DNA from: Candidatus Rokuibacteriota bacterium
GTDB taxonomy: Bacteria > Methylomirabilota > Methylomirabilia > Rokubacteriales > CSP1-6
NCBI GenBank assembly: GCA_016193045.1
Contig: JACPSW010000005.1
Coordinates: 1 to 32,377 of the forward strand
Length of the DNA stretch: 32,377 nt
Direction: 5' to 3'
Both the position numbers and the translations under genes were made by a program. Positions 1-7,091 of this stretch are shown in pieces. Positions within the stretch are counted from its first letter, which is position 1. Every line of letters starts with the position of its first letter. The notes beneath the pieces are model-generated. The model searched no databases and was not told the origin of the DNA. It was given only the letters and a program-made list of their open reading frames with translations.

Positions 1-1
1 G

Positions 2-1429
2 CCTTTCCAGCGCTCCGGAGACGCGCGTCCGGCGCGGCCGGAGGAGCCGAGTCCGCTCCGCTTCGTCTCCTGCGGCCGGCCGCTGTCCGGCCACGAGGTC
101 CGCATCGTGGATGCGGCGGGCCGGCTTGCGGCGGAACGGGCGCAAGGGCGGATCGAGTTCAGGGGGCCCTCGGTGACGGCGGGATACTTCAAGAACCCGG
201 CGGCCACGCGCGCCGCTCTTGGGGACGGCTGGATGGACTCCGGCGATCTCGGCTACTGGGCCGACGGGGAGCTCTTCATCACCGGCCGGCAGAAAGACGT
301 GATCATCAAGGCCGGCCGGAACCTCTACCCTCAAGAGGTGGAGGAGGTGGCGGGCGACGTGCCGGGAATCCGGAAGGGGTGCGTGGCCGCCTTCGGCGTC
401 CCCGATCCAGAGATCGGGACCGAACGGCTGGTGGTGGTCGCCGAGAGCCGCGAGACGGCCCCCGAGCCCCGGGAGCGACTGCGGGCCGCCGTCGTCGATC
501 GCGTCGTCAGCGCGCTGGGCATTCCCCCCGACGCCGTCGTCATCAGCCCGCCGGGGACGGTGCCGAAGACCCCCAGCGGCAAGGTGCGGCGAGGCGCGAC
601 GCGCCAGGCCTATCTCTCCGGGGCGCTCGAGCGGGGGCGCCGCTCGGCCCGGAGGCAGTGGGCGCGGCTCCGCCTGGAAGAGTGGGGGGCGCGGGCTGAA
701 TGGCTTGCCGGGCGAGCCGGGGCGTTGCTCTATGCGGGCTATGTCGGCGCGCTGCTGCTGCTCACGCTCCCGGCGTTGTGGGGGCTCCTGCTTCTGGCCC
801 CGCGCGGCAGGCCGGCCGGCCGGCTCGTGAATCTCTGGTGCCGGGCATTGCTCGCGCTCTCCGGTTGCCCCCTCCGCGTCGAGGGGCTCGAGAACCTCCT
901 CGGAATCGGCCCGGCGGTGTTCGCCGCCAACCACGCGAGCTACCTGGATTCGGTCGCCCTGCTGGCGGCCATTCCGGAAGAGCTTGTCTTCGTGGCCAAG
1001 CGTGAGCTCCTCTCCTGGCCCGTCGTCGGGACGGTGATCCGCAAGGTGGGCCACCTCCCCGTGGAGCGGGTGGACCTGGCGCGGAGCGTGGCCGACGCCG
1101 AGCGGGCCACCGCGCTCCTTCGCACCGGGACATCGCTCCTGTTCTTCCCGGAGGGAACGTTCGCCCGGCAGCCGGGGATCCTCCCGTTCAGGCTGGGAGG
1201 CTTCAAGGCCTCCGTGGAGACCGGCCGGCCCGTGATCCCCGTGACGATCCGGGGGACTCGTGAGATCCTGCCGGACGGTACCTGGCTGCCGCGCCGGGGG
1301 GCGATCACCGTGGCCATCGGCCCCCCGATCAAGCCCGAGGGCACGGGGTGGCAGGAGATGGTGAGGCTCAGGGACCTGGTCAGGGCCGAGATCGCCCGTC
1401 GCTCGGGCGAGCGGCCCGTGGGCGAGTGA
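2..1429 (+). CDS. Acyl-CoA/ACP synthetase C-terminal region fused to PlsC acyltransferase (5' truncated by window)
   Basis: The frame is open from base 2, so the gene begins upstream; the GTG at 107 is internal. The first part is the end of an ANL-family adenylating enzyme: a GWMDSGDLGY segment, the GRQKDVIIKAGRN hinge, and the A10 motif KTPSGKVRR with its lysine at 581-583. This would activate a fatty acid as acyl-AMP and then as a thioester. A hydrophobic stretch follows (about 715-805). The last third is a PlsC-type acyltransferase with the NHASYLD motif (929-949) and FFPEGT (1142-1159), which transfers acyl chains to a lysophospholipid. The family parallel is E. coli Aas, but there the acyltransferase comes first; here the order is reversed. 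The likely role is lysophospholipid re-acylation at the inner membrane. A DUF2267 gene starts 4 nt after the stop. Confidence 0.9.
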   Translation, partial: PFQRSGDARPARPEEPSPLRFVSCGRPLSGHEVRIVDAAGRLAAERAQGRIEFRGPSVTAGYFKNPAATRAALGDGWMDSGDLGYWADGELFITGRQKDVIIKAGRNLYPQEVEEVAGDVPGIRKGCVAAFGVPDPEIGTERLVVVAESRETAPEPRERLRAAVVDRVVSALGIPPDAVVISPPGTVPKTPSGKVRRGATRQAYLSGALERGRRSARRQWARLRLEEWGARAEWLAGRAGALLYAGYVGALLLLTLPALWGLLLLAPRGRPAGRLVNLWCRALLALSGCPLRVEGLENLLGIGPAVFAANHASYLDSVALLAAIPEELVFVAKRELLSWPVVGTVIRKVGHLPVERVDLARSVADAERATALLRTGTSLLFFPEGTFARQPGILPFRLGGFKASVETGRPVIPVTIRGTREILPDGTWLPRRGAITVAIGPPIKPEGTGWQEMVRLRDLVRAEIARRSGERPVGE

Positions 1430-1433
1430 GAGC

Positions 1434-1817
1434 ATGAAAGATCGGGATTTCCTCGCGCGCGTTCAGGAGCTCGGCGCCCTTCCTTCCCCGCGAGAGGCCC
1501 GGCGCTGGGCGACGGAGGTGCTGCGGGCGCTCGCGCACCTGCTCCCCGAGGCCCAGGTGAGACGGCACTTCATCTCCCAGCTCCCCGGCGCCCTGAAAGC
1601 GCGGCTTCTCGCGGACCCGCCCCGGGCGCTCCTCATGGAGCGCGGGGCGTTCGTCCAGCACGTCGCCGCGGCGCTGGGCGTTCACGCGGCCGACGGGAAG
1701 CGGGCGCTCCGGATCGTGTACCGCGTCCTGAAAGAAGCCGTGTCGCCGGGCCAGGTCGCCCAGTTCGAGGCGCACATTCCGAAGGACATCGCCGCCTTCC
1801 TCGAGAAAAGAGCATGA
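1434..1817 (+). CDS. DUF2267 family protein
   Basis: A 127-residue protein starting with MKDRDFLARVQELG. It resembles DUF2267, a small all-helical family built of two similar repeats. The halves can be seen as ATEVLRALAHLLPEAQVRRH followed by QLPGAL, then IVYRVLKEAVSPGQVAQFEA followed by HIPKDI; each couples a helix rich in Leu and Ala to an (L/I)P turn. No catalytic residues are evident and the family function is unknown to me. It starts 4 nt after the acyltransferase fusion and its end overlaps the radical SAM gene by 4 nt (ATGA), so the three are probably co-transcribed and the last two translationally coupled. Confidence 0.8.
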   Translation: MKDRDFLARVQELGALPSPREARRWATEVLRALAHLLPEAQVRRHFISQLPGALKARLLADPPRALLMERGAFVQHVAAALGVHAADGKRALRIVYRVLKEAVSPGQVAQFEAHIPKDIAAFLEKRA

Positions 1818-2758
1818 GCGCGGCGTGGCCGACGTATCTCGGGCTCCCCCTCGCCGAGCTCAGGCGCCGGGCGGCGGAGGCCATCGCGGGACTGGCCTCC
1901 TGCGTCGCCTGCCCGCGCAACTGCCGGGTCAACCGCCTCGAGGGCAAGACGGCGGTCTGCAAGACCGGCCGCTATGCGCGCGTGGCGAGCTGCTTCCCCC
2001 ACTTCGGCGAGGAGGACTGCCTGAGGGGCTGGAACGGGTCCGGGACGATCTTCTTGTCCTGGTGCAACCTCCGCTGCGTTTTCTGCCAGAATTTCGACAT
2101 CAGCCAGCAAGGGATGGGAGCGGAGACCGGTCCCGAGCGCCTGGCCGGCATGATGCTGGAGCTCCAGGCGCGGGGCTGCCACAACATCAACCTGGTCACC
2201 CCCGAGCACGTGGTCCCGCAGATCCTGGAAGCGCTCCCCATCGCCGTCGAGGGCGGCCTCCGCCTCCCGCTGGTCTACAACACGGGCGCCTACGACGGGA
2301 TGGAGAGCCTCCGCCACCTCGACGGAATCGTGGATATCTACATGCCCGACTTCAAGTTCTGGGACCGCGAGCGCTCGCTCAAGTACCTCCGGGCCCGCGA
2401 CTATCCCGAGGTCGCCCGCGCCGCCATCAAGGAGATGCACCGGCAGGTCGGCGACCTCGTCCTGGACGGGGCCGGCCTCGCGCGGCGCGGCCTCCTGGTG
2501 CGCCACCTGGTGATGCCCGGCGGGATCGCCGGGACGCGGGAGATCATGCGCTTTCTGGCCGAGGAGGTCTCGCGCGACACCTACGTCAACGTCATGGACC
2601 AGTACTACCCGGCCGGCCGCGTCTCCCGCGAGAAATTCCCCGAGATCAACCGCCGCATCAGCGGGGCGGAGTACGCGGAGGCGATCCGCGCCGCCCGGGA
2701 GGCCGGGCTCCACCGTCTCGACCGCCGCCGCGCGCTCCTCCGGCCCCTCGCGATCTAG
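1814..2758 (+). CDS. pflX: Radical SAM protein of the PflX type (putative pyruvate formate-lyase activating enzyme-like)
   Basis: A 314-residue protein with the radical SAM CxxxCxxC triad (C84, C88, C91 in CNLRCVFC), which binds the [4Fe-4S] cluster that cleaves S-adenosylmethionine. The N-terminal cysteines in SCVACPRNCRVNR and the segments NLVTPEHVVPQ, VYNTGAYDG and DIYMPDFKFW are typical of the PflX/COG1313 subgroup. It is related to glycyl-radical-enzyme activases, but no glycyl radical enzyme is present here, so the substrate is unknown. It overlaps the DUF2267 gene by 4 nt. It is the last intact gene before the integron, and its stop lies about 100 nt from the integrase start. Confidence 0.88.
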   Translation: MSAAWPTYLGLPLAELRRRAAEAIAGLASCVACPRNCRVNRLEGKTAVCKTGRYARVASCFPHFGEEDCLRGWNGSGTIFLSWCNLRCVFCQNFDISQQGMGAETGPERLAGMMLELQARGCHNINLVTPEHVVPQILEALPIAVEGGLRLPLVYNTGAYDGMESLRHLDGIVDIYMPDFKFWDRERSLKYLRARDYPEVARAAIKEMHRQVGDLVLDGAGLARRGLLVRHLVMPGGIAGTREIMRFLAEEVSRDTYVNVMDQYYPAGRVSREKFPEINRRISGAEYAEAIRAAREAGLHRLDRRRALLRPLAI

Positions 2759-2860
2759 CTCAGCTCGGCCGCGACTCCCCCGTATCAATTCTTGGCCATT
2801 GTCTCCGGCTGCGTCTTCGCCATACTGGTTGTGCCGGTACCCTTTCCGAGGAGGTCGCCA

Positions 2861-3805
2861 TGGAGATATCCAACGTGAGGAGCCTCATCGACCGCCGACT
2901 CAGCGTGGTAAGTCTGAATGGGCGACCAGCAGTGGCCATTTCCCCTCCTGCGGGCGCGCCAAAGCTCAAGCTGCTTGACCGAGTCCGACAGGCTATGCGC
3001 GCCCGACATCTCAGTCCCAGAACAGAGGAAGCGTATATCGGGTGGATCAAGCGCTTCATCTTTTTCCACGGGAAGCGGCACCCGGCCGACATGGGCGAAG
3101 CCGAGATCGGCCGGTTCTTGTCCAGCCTGGCCTCCGACTCCCACGTGGCTGCCTCAACACAGAACCAGGCGTTGAACGCTCTCCTGTTTCTTTACCGCGG
3201 GGTGCTGGACAAGGAGATTGGCCTGATTCACGGAGTCGTTCGCGCCAAGGGACCGAGAAGGCTGCCCGTCGTGCTGACACGAGAGGAAGTAAGAAGAGTT
3301 CTTGGTTCCGTCGCCGGCGGTCCTTCCCGGGGCCGTGAAGGAGCCTCTTCTCAGGCACCTCCACGCCGTCAAACGGCAGCACGATGAAGACCTCAGGAAA
3401 GGACTGGGTCGGGTTGCCTTGCCCGACGCCCTGGAGCGCAAATACCCGAATGCCAGCAGAGCGTGGGCCTGGCAATGGGTCTTTCCAGCGACCAGTCATT
3501 ATACCGACCGGAGAACGGGGGAAAGGCGCCGGCACCACCTGCACGAATCCGTTCTGCAGCGCGCGATAAAACAGGCGGTCCTCAAGGCCGGCATCCCCAA
3601 ACCCGCAAGCTGCCATAGCCTCCGCCATTCTTTCGCCACGCATTTGCTGGAAGACGGCTATGACATCCGGACGGTCCAGGAGTTCCTCGGGCATCGGGAT
3701 GTGAGCACCACGATGATCTACACGCATGTCCTGAATCGTGGGGGTAGGGGGGTCCGCAGCCCCGCCGACGACCTCGGAATGGGCACAGGCCGTCTGCAAC
3801 CCTAA
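2861..3805 (+). pseudogene. intI: Integron integrase (IntI-type tyrosine recombinase), inactivated by internal deletion and frameshift
   Basis: The start ATG at 2861 follows a GAGGAGG Shine-Dalgarno sequence. The first frame gives the core-binding domain (LSPRTEEAYIGWIKRFIFFH, NQALNALLFLYRGVL) up to [16 protein letters not shown] near 3330. The rest lies in another frame, opening at 3302: [14 protein letters not shown], then [20 protein letters not shown], the extra patch that marks IntI integrases among tyrosine recombinases. Box II follows as [12 protein letters not shown], then [14 protein letters not shown] with the His and catalytic Tyr. The stretch normally joining EEVRxVL to LPxxL, about 50 residues with the first catalytic Arg, is missing. 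One deletion of about 150 bp would remove it and shift the frame. The protein cannot be an active recombinase unless this is an assembly error. Confidence 0.88.
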
Positions 3806-4290
3806 TAGGATTAGACTGACCGGCGGGCAATGTTTGGTGGCAACCCATCGGTCATGACACTCGTTGACAAATCATTGGAAAGACGAGAGAATCGCCGCGA
3901 GCGAAAGGGGTTTGCGTACGCGGGATAGGCCGACCAACCTACTCAATAGTTCGGCCGGCCGCGACGGCGTGGAGTCGGACATCGCCCGTAAAGTCCAGTA
4001 CGCCTTCCGGCGACCCAGATTCCCGATGATCTACGCCGTCGGCAATGAACTATTCTCGGCGAGATCCTCTGTCGCCTTTCAACGACACGAGGTTGGGCCT
4101 TCCATGCAGACCTGATGATCGTGTCGCCACTGACCCTCAAGAAACGGTGGCAGAAAGTCGAAGTCATCCGGCTCTTCAACGAGAGTGACACCGCGCGGCG
4201 AATCGGGGCAGCCTACTCCGAAGCGTATATCCCGCGACGCTCGCTCGTCCGGATCATCGCGGAGGTAGCAGCCTTGGCCGCATATGCAAA
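3806..4290. other. Region between integrase and first attC; possible first cassette and attI, no recognised gene
   Basis: About 485 bases in which an attI and the body of the first cassette would be expected. Two short plus-strand ORFs abut here, one ending at 4115 and the next starting at 4115 and running to 4345 into the attC. Neither has a good ribosome site or a family I recognise, and the second ends in the NKPLQRT-type peptide that is simply translated attC sequence. A TTGACA hexamer at 3864 has only a weak GAGAAT partner 17 nt downstream. GTTGGGC at 4092-4098 fits the GTTRRRY core but has no other attI hallmark. The region may be a decayed cassette. Confidence 0.4.
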
Positions 4291-4360
4291 GCCGAACAAG
4301 CCGCTTCAGCGGACCGAGGCTCGCGTTGCTCGCCCTGGCCGCTGAGCGCCGGCGTTAGGC
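4291..4360 (+). repeat. attC site A
   Basis: R'' is GCCGAAC (4291-4297) and R' is GTTAGGC (4354-4360), complementary at 6 of 7 positions. L'' is AAGCCGCTTCAGCGG and L' is CCGCTGAGCGCCGGC; they pair with offset bases as in folded attC. The site ends the first cassette, and the recombination point would be between G4354 and T4355. Confidence 0.82.
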
Positions 4361-4398
4361 AGTCGAACGAAGACCATCACCAAGAAGGAGGAGCTTTC

Positions 4399-4998
4399 AT
4401 GGCCTGGCACATGACGGGACAACTAATCGAAGCGTGTAGCTGCAAGGCGGCCTGCCCCTGCGTGCTCGGTCCGGCCGAGCCCGATCAAGGGTGGTGCTCG
4501 GGGGCCCTCACCTTCGTGATCCAGCAGGGCGAATCCGATGGCGTCAACCTGGGAGGCCGCAAGGTGCTCTGGCTGATCGACCTGCCGAAGGACTTCCTGA
4601 GCGGCAACGGTACCGGCCGCATCTACGTTGACGACGCGGCCGACGCTCGCCAAATTGGAGAACTGGAGGCGATCTTTACCGGCAAGAAGGGTGGCCCCGG
4701 CGGGGTCCTCGGCGGCCTGGTCGCAAAGTGGCTGCCCACCCAGGCCGCGACGATCACGGTCGATGGGGGCGACAACCCGTCTGTTACTGTCGGTGCCGTC
4801 GGTCACGTGAAGCTCAATCGGATCAAAGACGAGCGAGGGCGCGCGACAAAGCTGCTCAACGCGCCCGTGCTCGGCGCAATCCAGGTTGAGACGGCGGATC
4901 TCGCCCGCAGCGAGGGCTCTCGCTTTGGCGACCCGCAGATGCGTCGCTGGGAGGGCGGTGGCCATGGCAGCGTGAGTCCATTCAACTGGAGGGTCTGA
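4399..4998 (+). CDS. DUF1326 domain protein (integron cassette)
   Basis: A 199-residue protein starting at an ATG after the AAGGAGGAG ribosome site. The N-terminus MAWHMTGQLIEACSCKAACP is the conserved DUF1326 opening, with Cys residues in the SCKAACPC pattern. GVNLGGRKVLWLIDLP and the glycine-rich KGGPGGVLGGLV are also typical. The family function is not established; the paired cysteines suggest metal or redox chemistry, but this is inference. There is no signal peptide or membrane segment. The gene sits alone between attC A and attC B, with only 18 nt between its stop and the R'' of attC B, the compact layout expected of a cassette. It looks intact. Confidence 0.85.
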   Translation: MAWHMTGQLIEACSCKAACPCVLGPAEPDQGWCSGALTFVIQQGESDGVNLGGRKVLWLIDLPKDFLSGNGTGRIYVDDAADARQIGELEAIFTGKKGGPGGVLGGLVAKWLPTQAATITVDGGDNPSVTVGAVGHVKLNRIKDERGRATKLLNAPVLGAIQVETADLARSEGSRFGDPQMRRWEGGGHGSVSPFNWRV

Positions 4999-5016
4999 CT
5001 CAGCATCCCCAAGCGT

Positions 5017-5125
5017 GCCTAACAACCCAGTGGAGCTGCCCGCCCACAGCCAGGCTTTGTGGTCGTTCCTGTCCGTCGTTCCTGTCCTTGGTGTCTGTGG
5101 GCCGCAGCTCACCGGGACGTTCGCC
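5017..5125 (+). repeat. attC site B (long)
   Basis: R'' is GCCTAAC (5017-5023) and R' is GTTCGCC (5119-5125). L'' CCCAGTGGAGCTGC pairs with L' GCAGCTCACCGGG around one unpaired base. An inner stem follows: GCCCACAG near 5042 with CTGTGGGC near 5095. At 109 bp it is the longest attC here, with a large variable terminal structure. Confidence 0.75.
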
Positions 5126-5188
5126 CCATCTGCGCGACTCTCCGAGGGGCAGGGCGAGTCTGCTAGAGTCATCGGCAGGAGGGTGATG

Positions 5189-5425
5189 ATGAGTGAACCA
5201 ATGATCGTCTCCGATCCCAAGGTGATGATGGGCAAGCCGGTCGTTGCGGGAACGCGCATTACCGTGGATCTTATCCTCGAGAAGCTGGGCAGCGGCGAAT
5301 CCATCGAGGCGGTGTTGGAATCCCACCCCCGCTTGACGCGCGAGGGGGTGCTCGCCGCCCTCCGATACGCCGCTCAAGCGCTTCGGGCTGAGGTCGTCTA
5401 CCCCGTCAATGCCAGGTCCGCGTGA
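5189..5425 (+). CDS. DUF433 antitoxin (integron cassette)
   Basis: A 78-residue protein with the DUF433 pattern: DPKVMMGKPVVAGTRITVDL, then an LxxGxS turn (LGSGESIEAVL), then YP-containing helices (ESHPRLTREGVLAALRYAAQ). DUF433 proteins have a winged-helix-like fold and are usually encoded just upstream of DUF5615 PIN-like toxins, as here; the next gene overlaps by 4 nt (GTGA). The ATG at 5189 is chosen over 5186 because it lies 6 nt after AGGAGG (5177-5182). It probably neutralises its partner and represses the cassette's own transcription. The gene is intact although its partner is frameshifted. Confidence 0.85.
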   Translation: MSEPMIVSDPKVMMGKPVVAGTRITVDLILEKLGSGESIEAVLESHPRLTREGVLAALRYAAQALRAEVVYPVNARSA

Positions 5426-5774
5426 ACCTGGTCGCCGATGAAGGCGTCGACCGCCCCGTGGTGGACCGTCTACGCCAGGATGGTCATGACGTCGTCTACG
5501 TGGCCGAGTTGTCCCCGAGCGTTGCTGACGAAGAGGTCCTACGACGGGCCAACGCGGGGAGCGCCGTTGTGCTGACGACGGACAAGGACTTCGGCGAGCT
5601 GGCTTCCGGCAGGGCCTCGTGCACTCCGGCGTGGTCCTGCTACGCCTTGCAGGGTTGGCGAACGCGACGAAAGCAGAGATCGTCGCTGAGGTGTGTCGCA
5701 CCCGCACAACGGAATTGATCGGGGCGTTCAGCGTCGTCTCCCCTGGCCAGGTCCGTGTTCGACGGAGGCCGTGA
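5422..5774 (+). pseudogene. DUF5615 PIN-like toxin, frameshifted
   Basis: It starts with GTG overlapping the DUF433 stop. The first frame reads NLVADEGVDRPVVDRLRQDG, then TDEEV-like SVADEEVLRRAN and LTTDKDFGEL, the acidic residues expected of the PIN-like Mut7-C/DUF5615 ribonuclease fold. Near 5602 the frame breaks: the conserved continuation FRQGLVHSGVVLLRLAGL, with AFSVVSPGQVRVRRRP at the end, is found in the frame starting TTC at 5604 and ends at the TGA at 5772-5774. Losing one T in GAGCTGG(T)CTTCCGG explains it. The shifted frame gives an unrelated tail, so the toxin is probably inactive. A sequencing error cannot be excluded. Confidence 0.8.
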
Positions 5775-5786
5775 CCATCCGAGAGG

Positions 5787-5866
5787 GTCGAACTTCGGCA
5801 TGCAGCCGACGGCCTTCGGCCGCGGCTGATACCGAACGGGGGCCGCGGCTGATGCGCTCGTTAGGG
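5787..5866 (+). repeat. attC site C
   Basis: R'' is GTCGAAC (5787-5793) and R' is GTTAGGG (5860-5866). The arm GCATGCAGCCGACGG pairs with CCGCGGCTGATGC near the 3' end, with offset bases. It closes the DUF433/DUF5615 cassette 12 nt after the repaired toxin stop, which supports the longer toxin frame. Confidence 0.72.
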
Positions 5867-5903
5867 GCAGCGGCCAGCGTCGCAAATGAGGAGGCGGTGC
5901 ATC

Positions 5904-6140
5904 ATGGGCGCTGAGAAGATCGAGCGGCGTCTTGATCTCTGCGGCAAAGTCTGTCCGGGTCCGACGTTTGACACGCGCATGACCTTGAACGAAATGGCTG
6001 CCGGGGAACGGCTGGAGGTGGTGACAGACTACTATCCCGCCAAACAGACGATTCCGATGCTTATGCGAGAACTCGGGTACCCCTGTGAGCTGATCGACGG
6101 AGACAAACCGGTCTTCCGATTCGTCATCCAAAAGGTCTAA
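5904..6140 (+). CDS. TusA/SirA-like sulfur carrier (integron cassette)
   Basis: A 78-residue protein starting at the ATG at 5904, 9 nt after GAGGAGG. It has the TusA fold signature: LDLCGKVCPGPTFDTRMTL corresponds to LDxxGxxCPxPxxxxxxxL, with the persulfide-carrying Cys in the CP motif and an extra Cys four residues before it. AAGERLEVVTDYYPA and the C-terminal strand FRFVIQKV complete the two-layer fold. TusA proteins relay protein-bound sulfane sulfur, commonly to DsrE-family partners. A DsrE-like gene lies 86 nt downstream in the same cassette, so the two probably form one sulfur or selenium relay. The extra cysteine could form a disulfide; that is inference. Confidence 0.85.
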   Translation: MGAEKIERRLDLCGKVCPGPTFDTRMTLNEMAAGERLEVVTDYYPAKQTIPMLMRELGYPCELIDGDKPVFRFVIQKV

Positions 6141-6226
6141 CGAAACGGAAGGAGGTGAAGTTGAGGGAGCGGCGGCACGAGATCCACCCAGCGATGTAGT
6201 GCGCAGAGGGCAACGGAGGGAGCAAG

Positions 6227-6586
6227 ATGGCCAAGATACTGGCGGTCGCCACGCACGCGACGGATGATCCCACCAAGTGCACCTTGGCGTTCATCACCGC
6301 CGTAGGGGCTTTAGGTGCCGGCAAGGAGGTTACGATCGGCCTCGTTGGCGAAGGCGTCTATTTGGCAAAGGAGATGATCGCCAAGACGGTTCATGGTGTC
6401 GGCTTTCCACCCCTTCCCGAGCTGATCGACAAGGTGCTAAAAGGAAACGTCCCGGTCTTTGTCTGAGGCGCCTGCTCGGTCGCCCGTGGGGTGACCGAAG
6501 CGGACCTCAAGAGTTTGAACGCCTCCTTCATGGATCCCATCAAATTCGCTAGCCTGGTCTCCGAATCGAGTGTGGTCAGCTTCTGA
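6227..6586 (+). CDS. DsrE-family sulfurtransferase-like protein, candidate selenoprotein (in-frame TGA at 6464-6466)
   Basis: The ATG follows a GGAGGGAG ribosome site. Up to 6463 it reads as a DsrE-like protein (MAKILAVATHATDDPTKCTL, VTIGLVGEGVYLAKE, GFPPLPELIDK, NVPVFV). A TGA follows, after which the same frame stays open to 6586 and completes the fold: GACSVARGVTEADL, then ASFMDPIKFASLVS and VVSF. With the TGA read through, the product is 119 residues, a normal DsrE length. In DsrE relatives the TGA position is the first Cys of the CGAC motif, so the protein would carry U-G-A-C. A SECIS-like hairpin lies just downstream (6476-6498). The alternative is a nonsense mutation, plausible because neighbouring cassettes are decayed, but a Cys codon becoming TGA with a fitting hairpin favours selenocysteine. 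Confidence 0.72.
6476..6498 (+). promoter_or_regulatory. Candidate bacterial SECIS element
   Basis: TCGGTCGCCC (6476-6485) pairs with GGGTGACCGA (6489-6498): ten consecutive pairs including one G-U, closing a GTG loop. The loop starts 20 nt after the last base of the TGA at 6464-6466, within the 16-37 nt range reported for bacterial SECIS elements. The first loop base is G, as required for SelB recognition. It lies inside coding sequence, as is usual in bacteria. Folding was done by eye. Confidence 0.6.
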
Positions 6587-6643
6587 TGCAGCGGCTCGGC
6601 GGTTGAGAGCGCGAATCCCCGTCGCTGGCAGGATATCGGAGGC

Positions 6644-6707
6644 CCCTAACCGTGCGCTGGAGCGGACGGCGCCGATGCGCCGCCGCTCAGCCGCGGCCCC
6701 GTTCGGC
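6644..6707 (+). repeat. attC site D
   Basis: R'' is CCCTAAC (6644-6650) and R' is GTTCGGC (6701-6707). GCGCTGGAGCGG pairs with CCGCTCAGCCGCGG through one extra base, the typical L''/L' layout. It closes the TusA/DsrE cassette 57 nt after the read-through stop of DsrE. It is the shortest attC of the array. Confidence 0.78.
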
Positions 6708-6734
6708 AGACGAGGGCGAAGGCAGGCGAGGACT

Positions 6735-7091
6735 GTGAGGCGCTTTGCAGAGTGGTTCTTCGCGAGCCCGCAGCGTCGCCGCTCCCTATGGGGAGTGATG
6801 GCCTGGTGGGAGGTCCGCCGCATTCCGTTCAACCTCATCGTCGGTGTGTATGGCGTTGTCTGTCTGGTTGCCTTCTTTTGGGCGATCACGACGAGCGGCC
6901 ACCTGCAGCCCGGAGAAGACGCGGTGGAGCCCTTGGCGCTACTGGCGGCGCCCTTCGGCATCAACGTCCTCTACACCACTCGGGTGGGTCCTCGAAGTCC
7001 CGACTCGGCTCGTGGTCTGCAACCTAGGCTGCTCCTGGCTTCGGCCGAGGTTCCGAAGCTGGAACGGCGTGGCAAAAACGGTGCCTTCTAA
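6735..7091 (+). pseudogene. Small membrane protein cassette gene, probably frameshifted
   Basis: The GTG at 6735 starts RRFAEWFFASPQRRRSLWGV, then MAWWEVRRIPFNLIVGVYGV and VCLVAFFWAI, a clear transmembrane helix. A second apolar segment is ALLAAPFGINVLYT. At about 6978 the natural continuation LGWVLEVPTRLVV lies in another frame, which runs on to 7155; one extra A in ACC-A-CTCGGG explains the break. I recall similar two- or three-helix membrane proteins in other integron cassettes but cannot name a family. The unrepaired frame ends at 7091 with a non-hydrophobic tail. The function is unknown. An alternative is that both frames are simply drifting. Confidence 0.6.

Noticed and set aside
4092..4098. 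GTTGGGC as the attI recombination site
   Set aside because: It fits the core consensus and the expected region, but no integrase-binding repeats or other support were seen.
3864..4345. Two short abutting ORFs as real cassette genes
   Set aside because: No ribosome sites, no recognisable families, and the second runs through attC. Described as part of the unassigned region instead.
6227..6466. DsrE-like gene as a simple 79-residue protein ending at the TGA
   Set aside because: The frame stays open past the TGA with clear family sequence to a natural end, so the short reading would drop the active-site Cys region. Kept as read-through; truncation by mutation remains the alternative.
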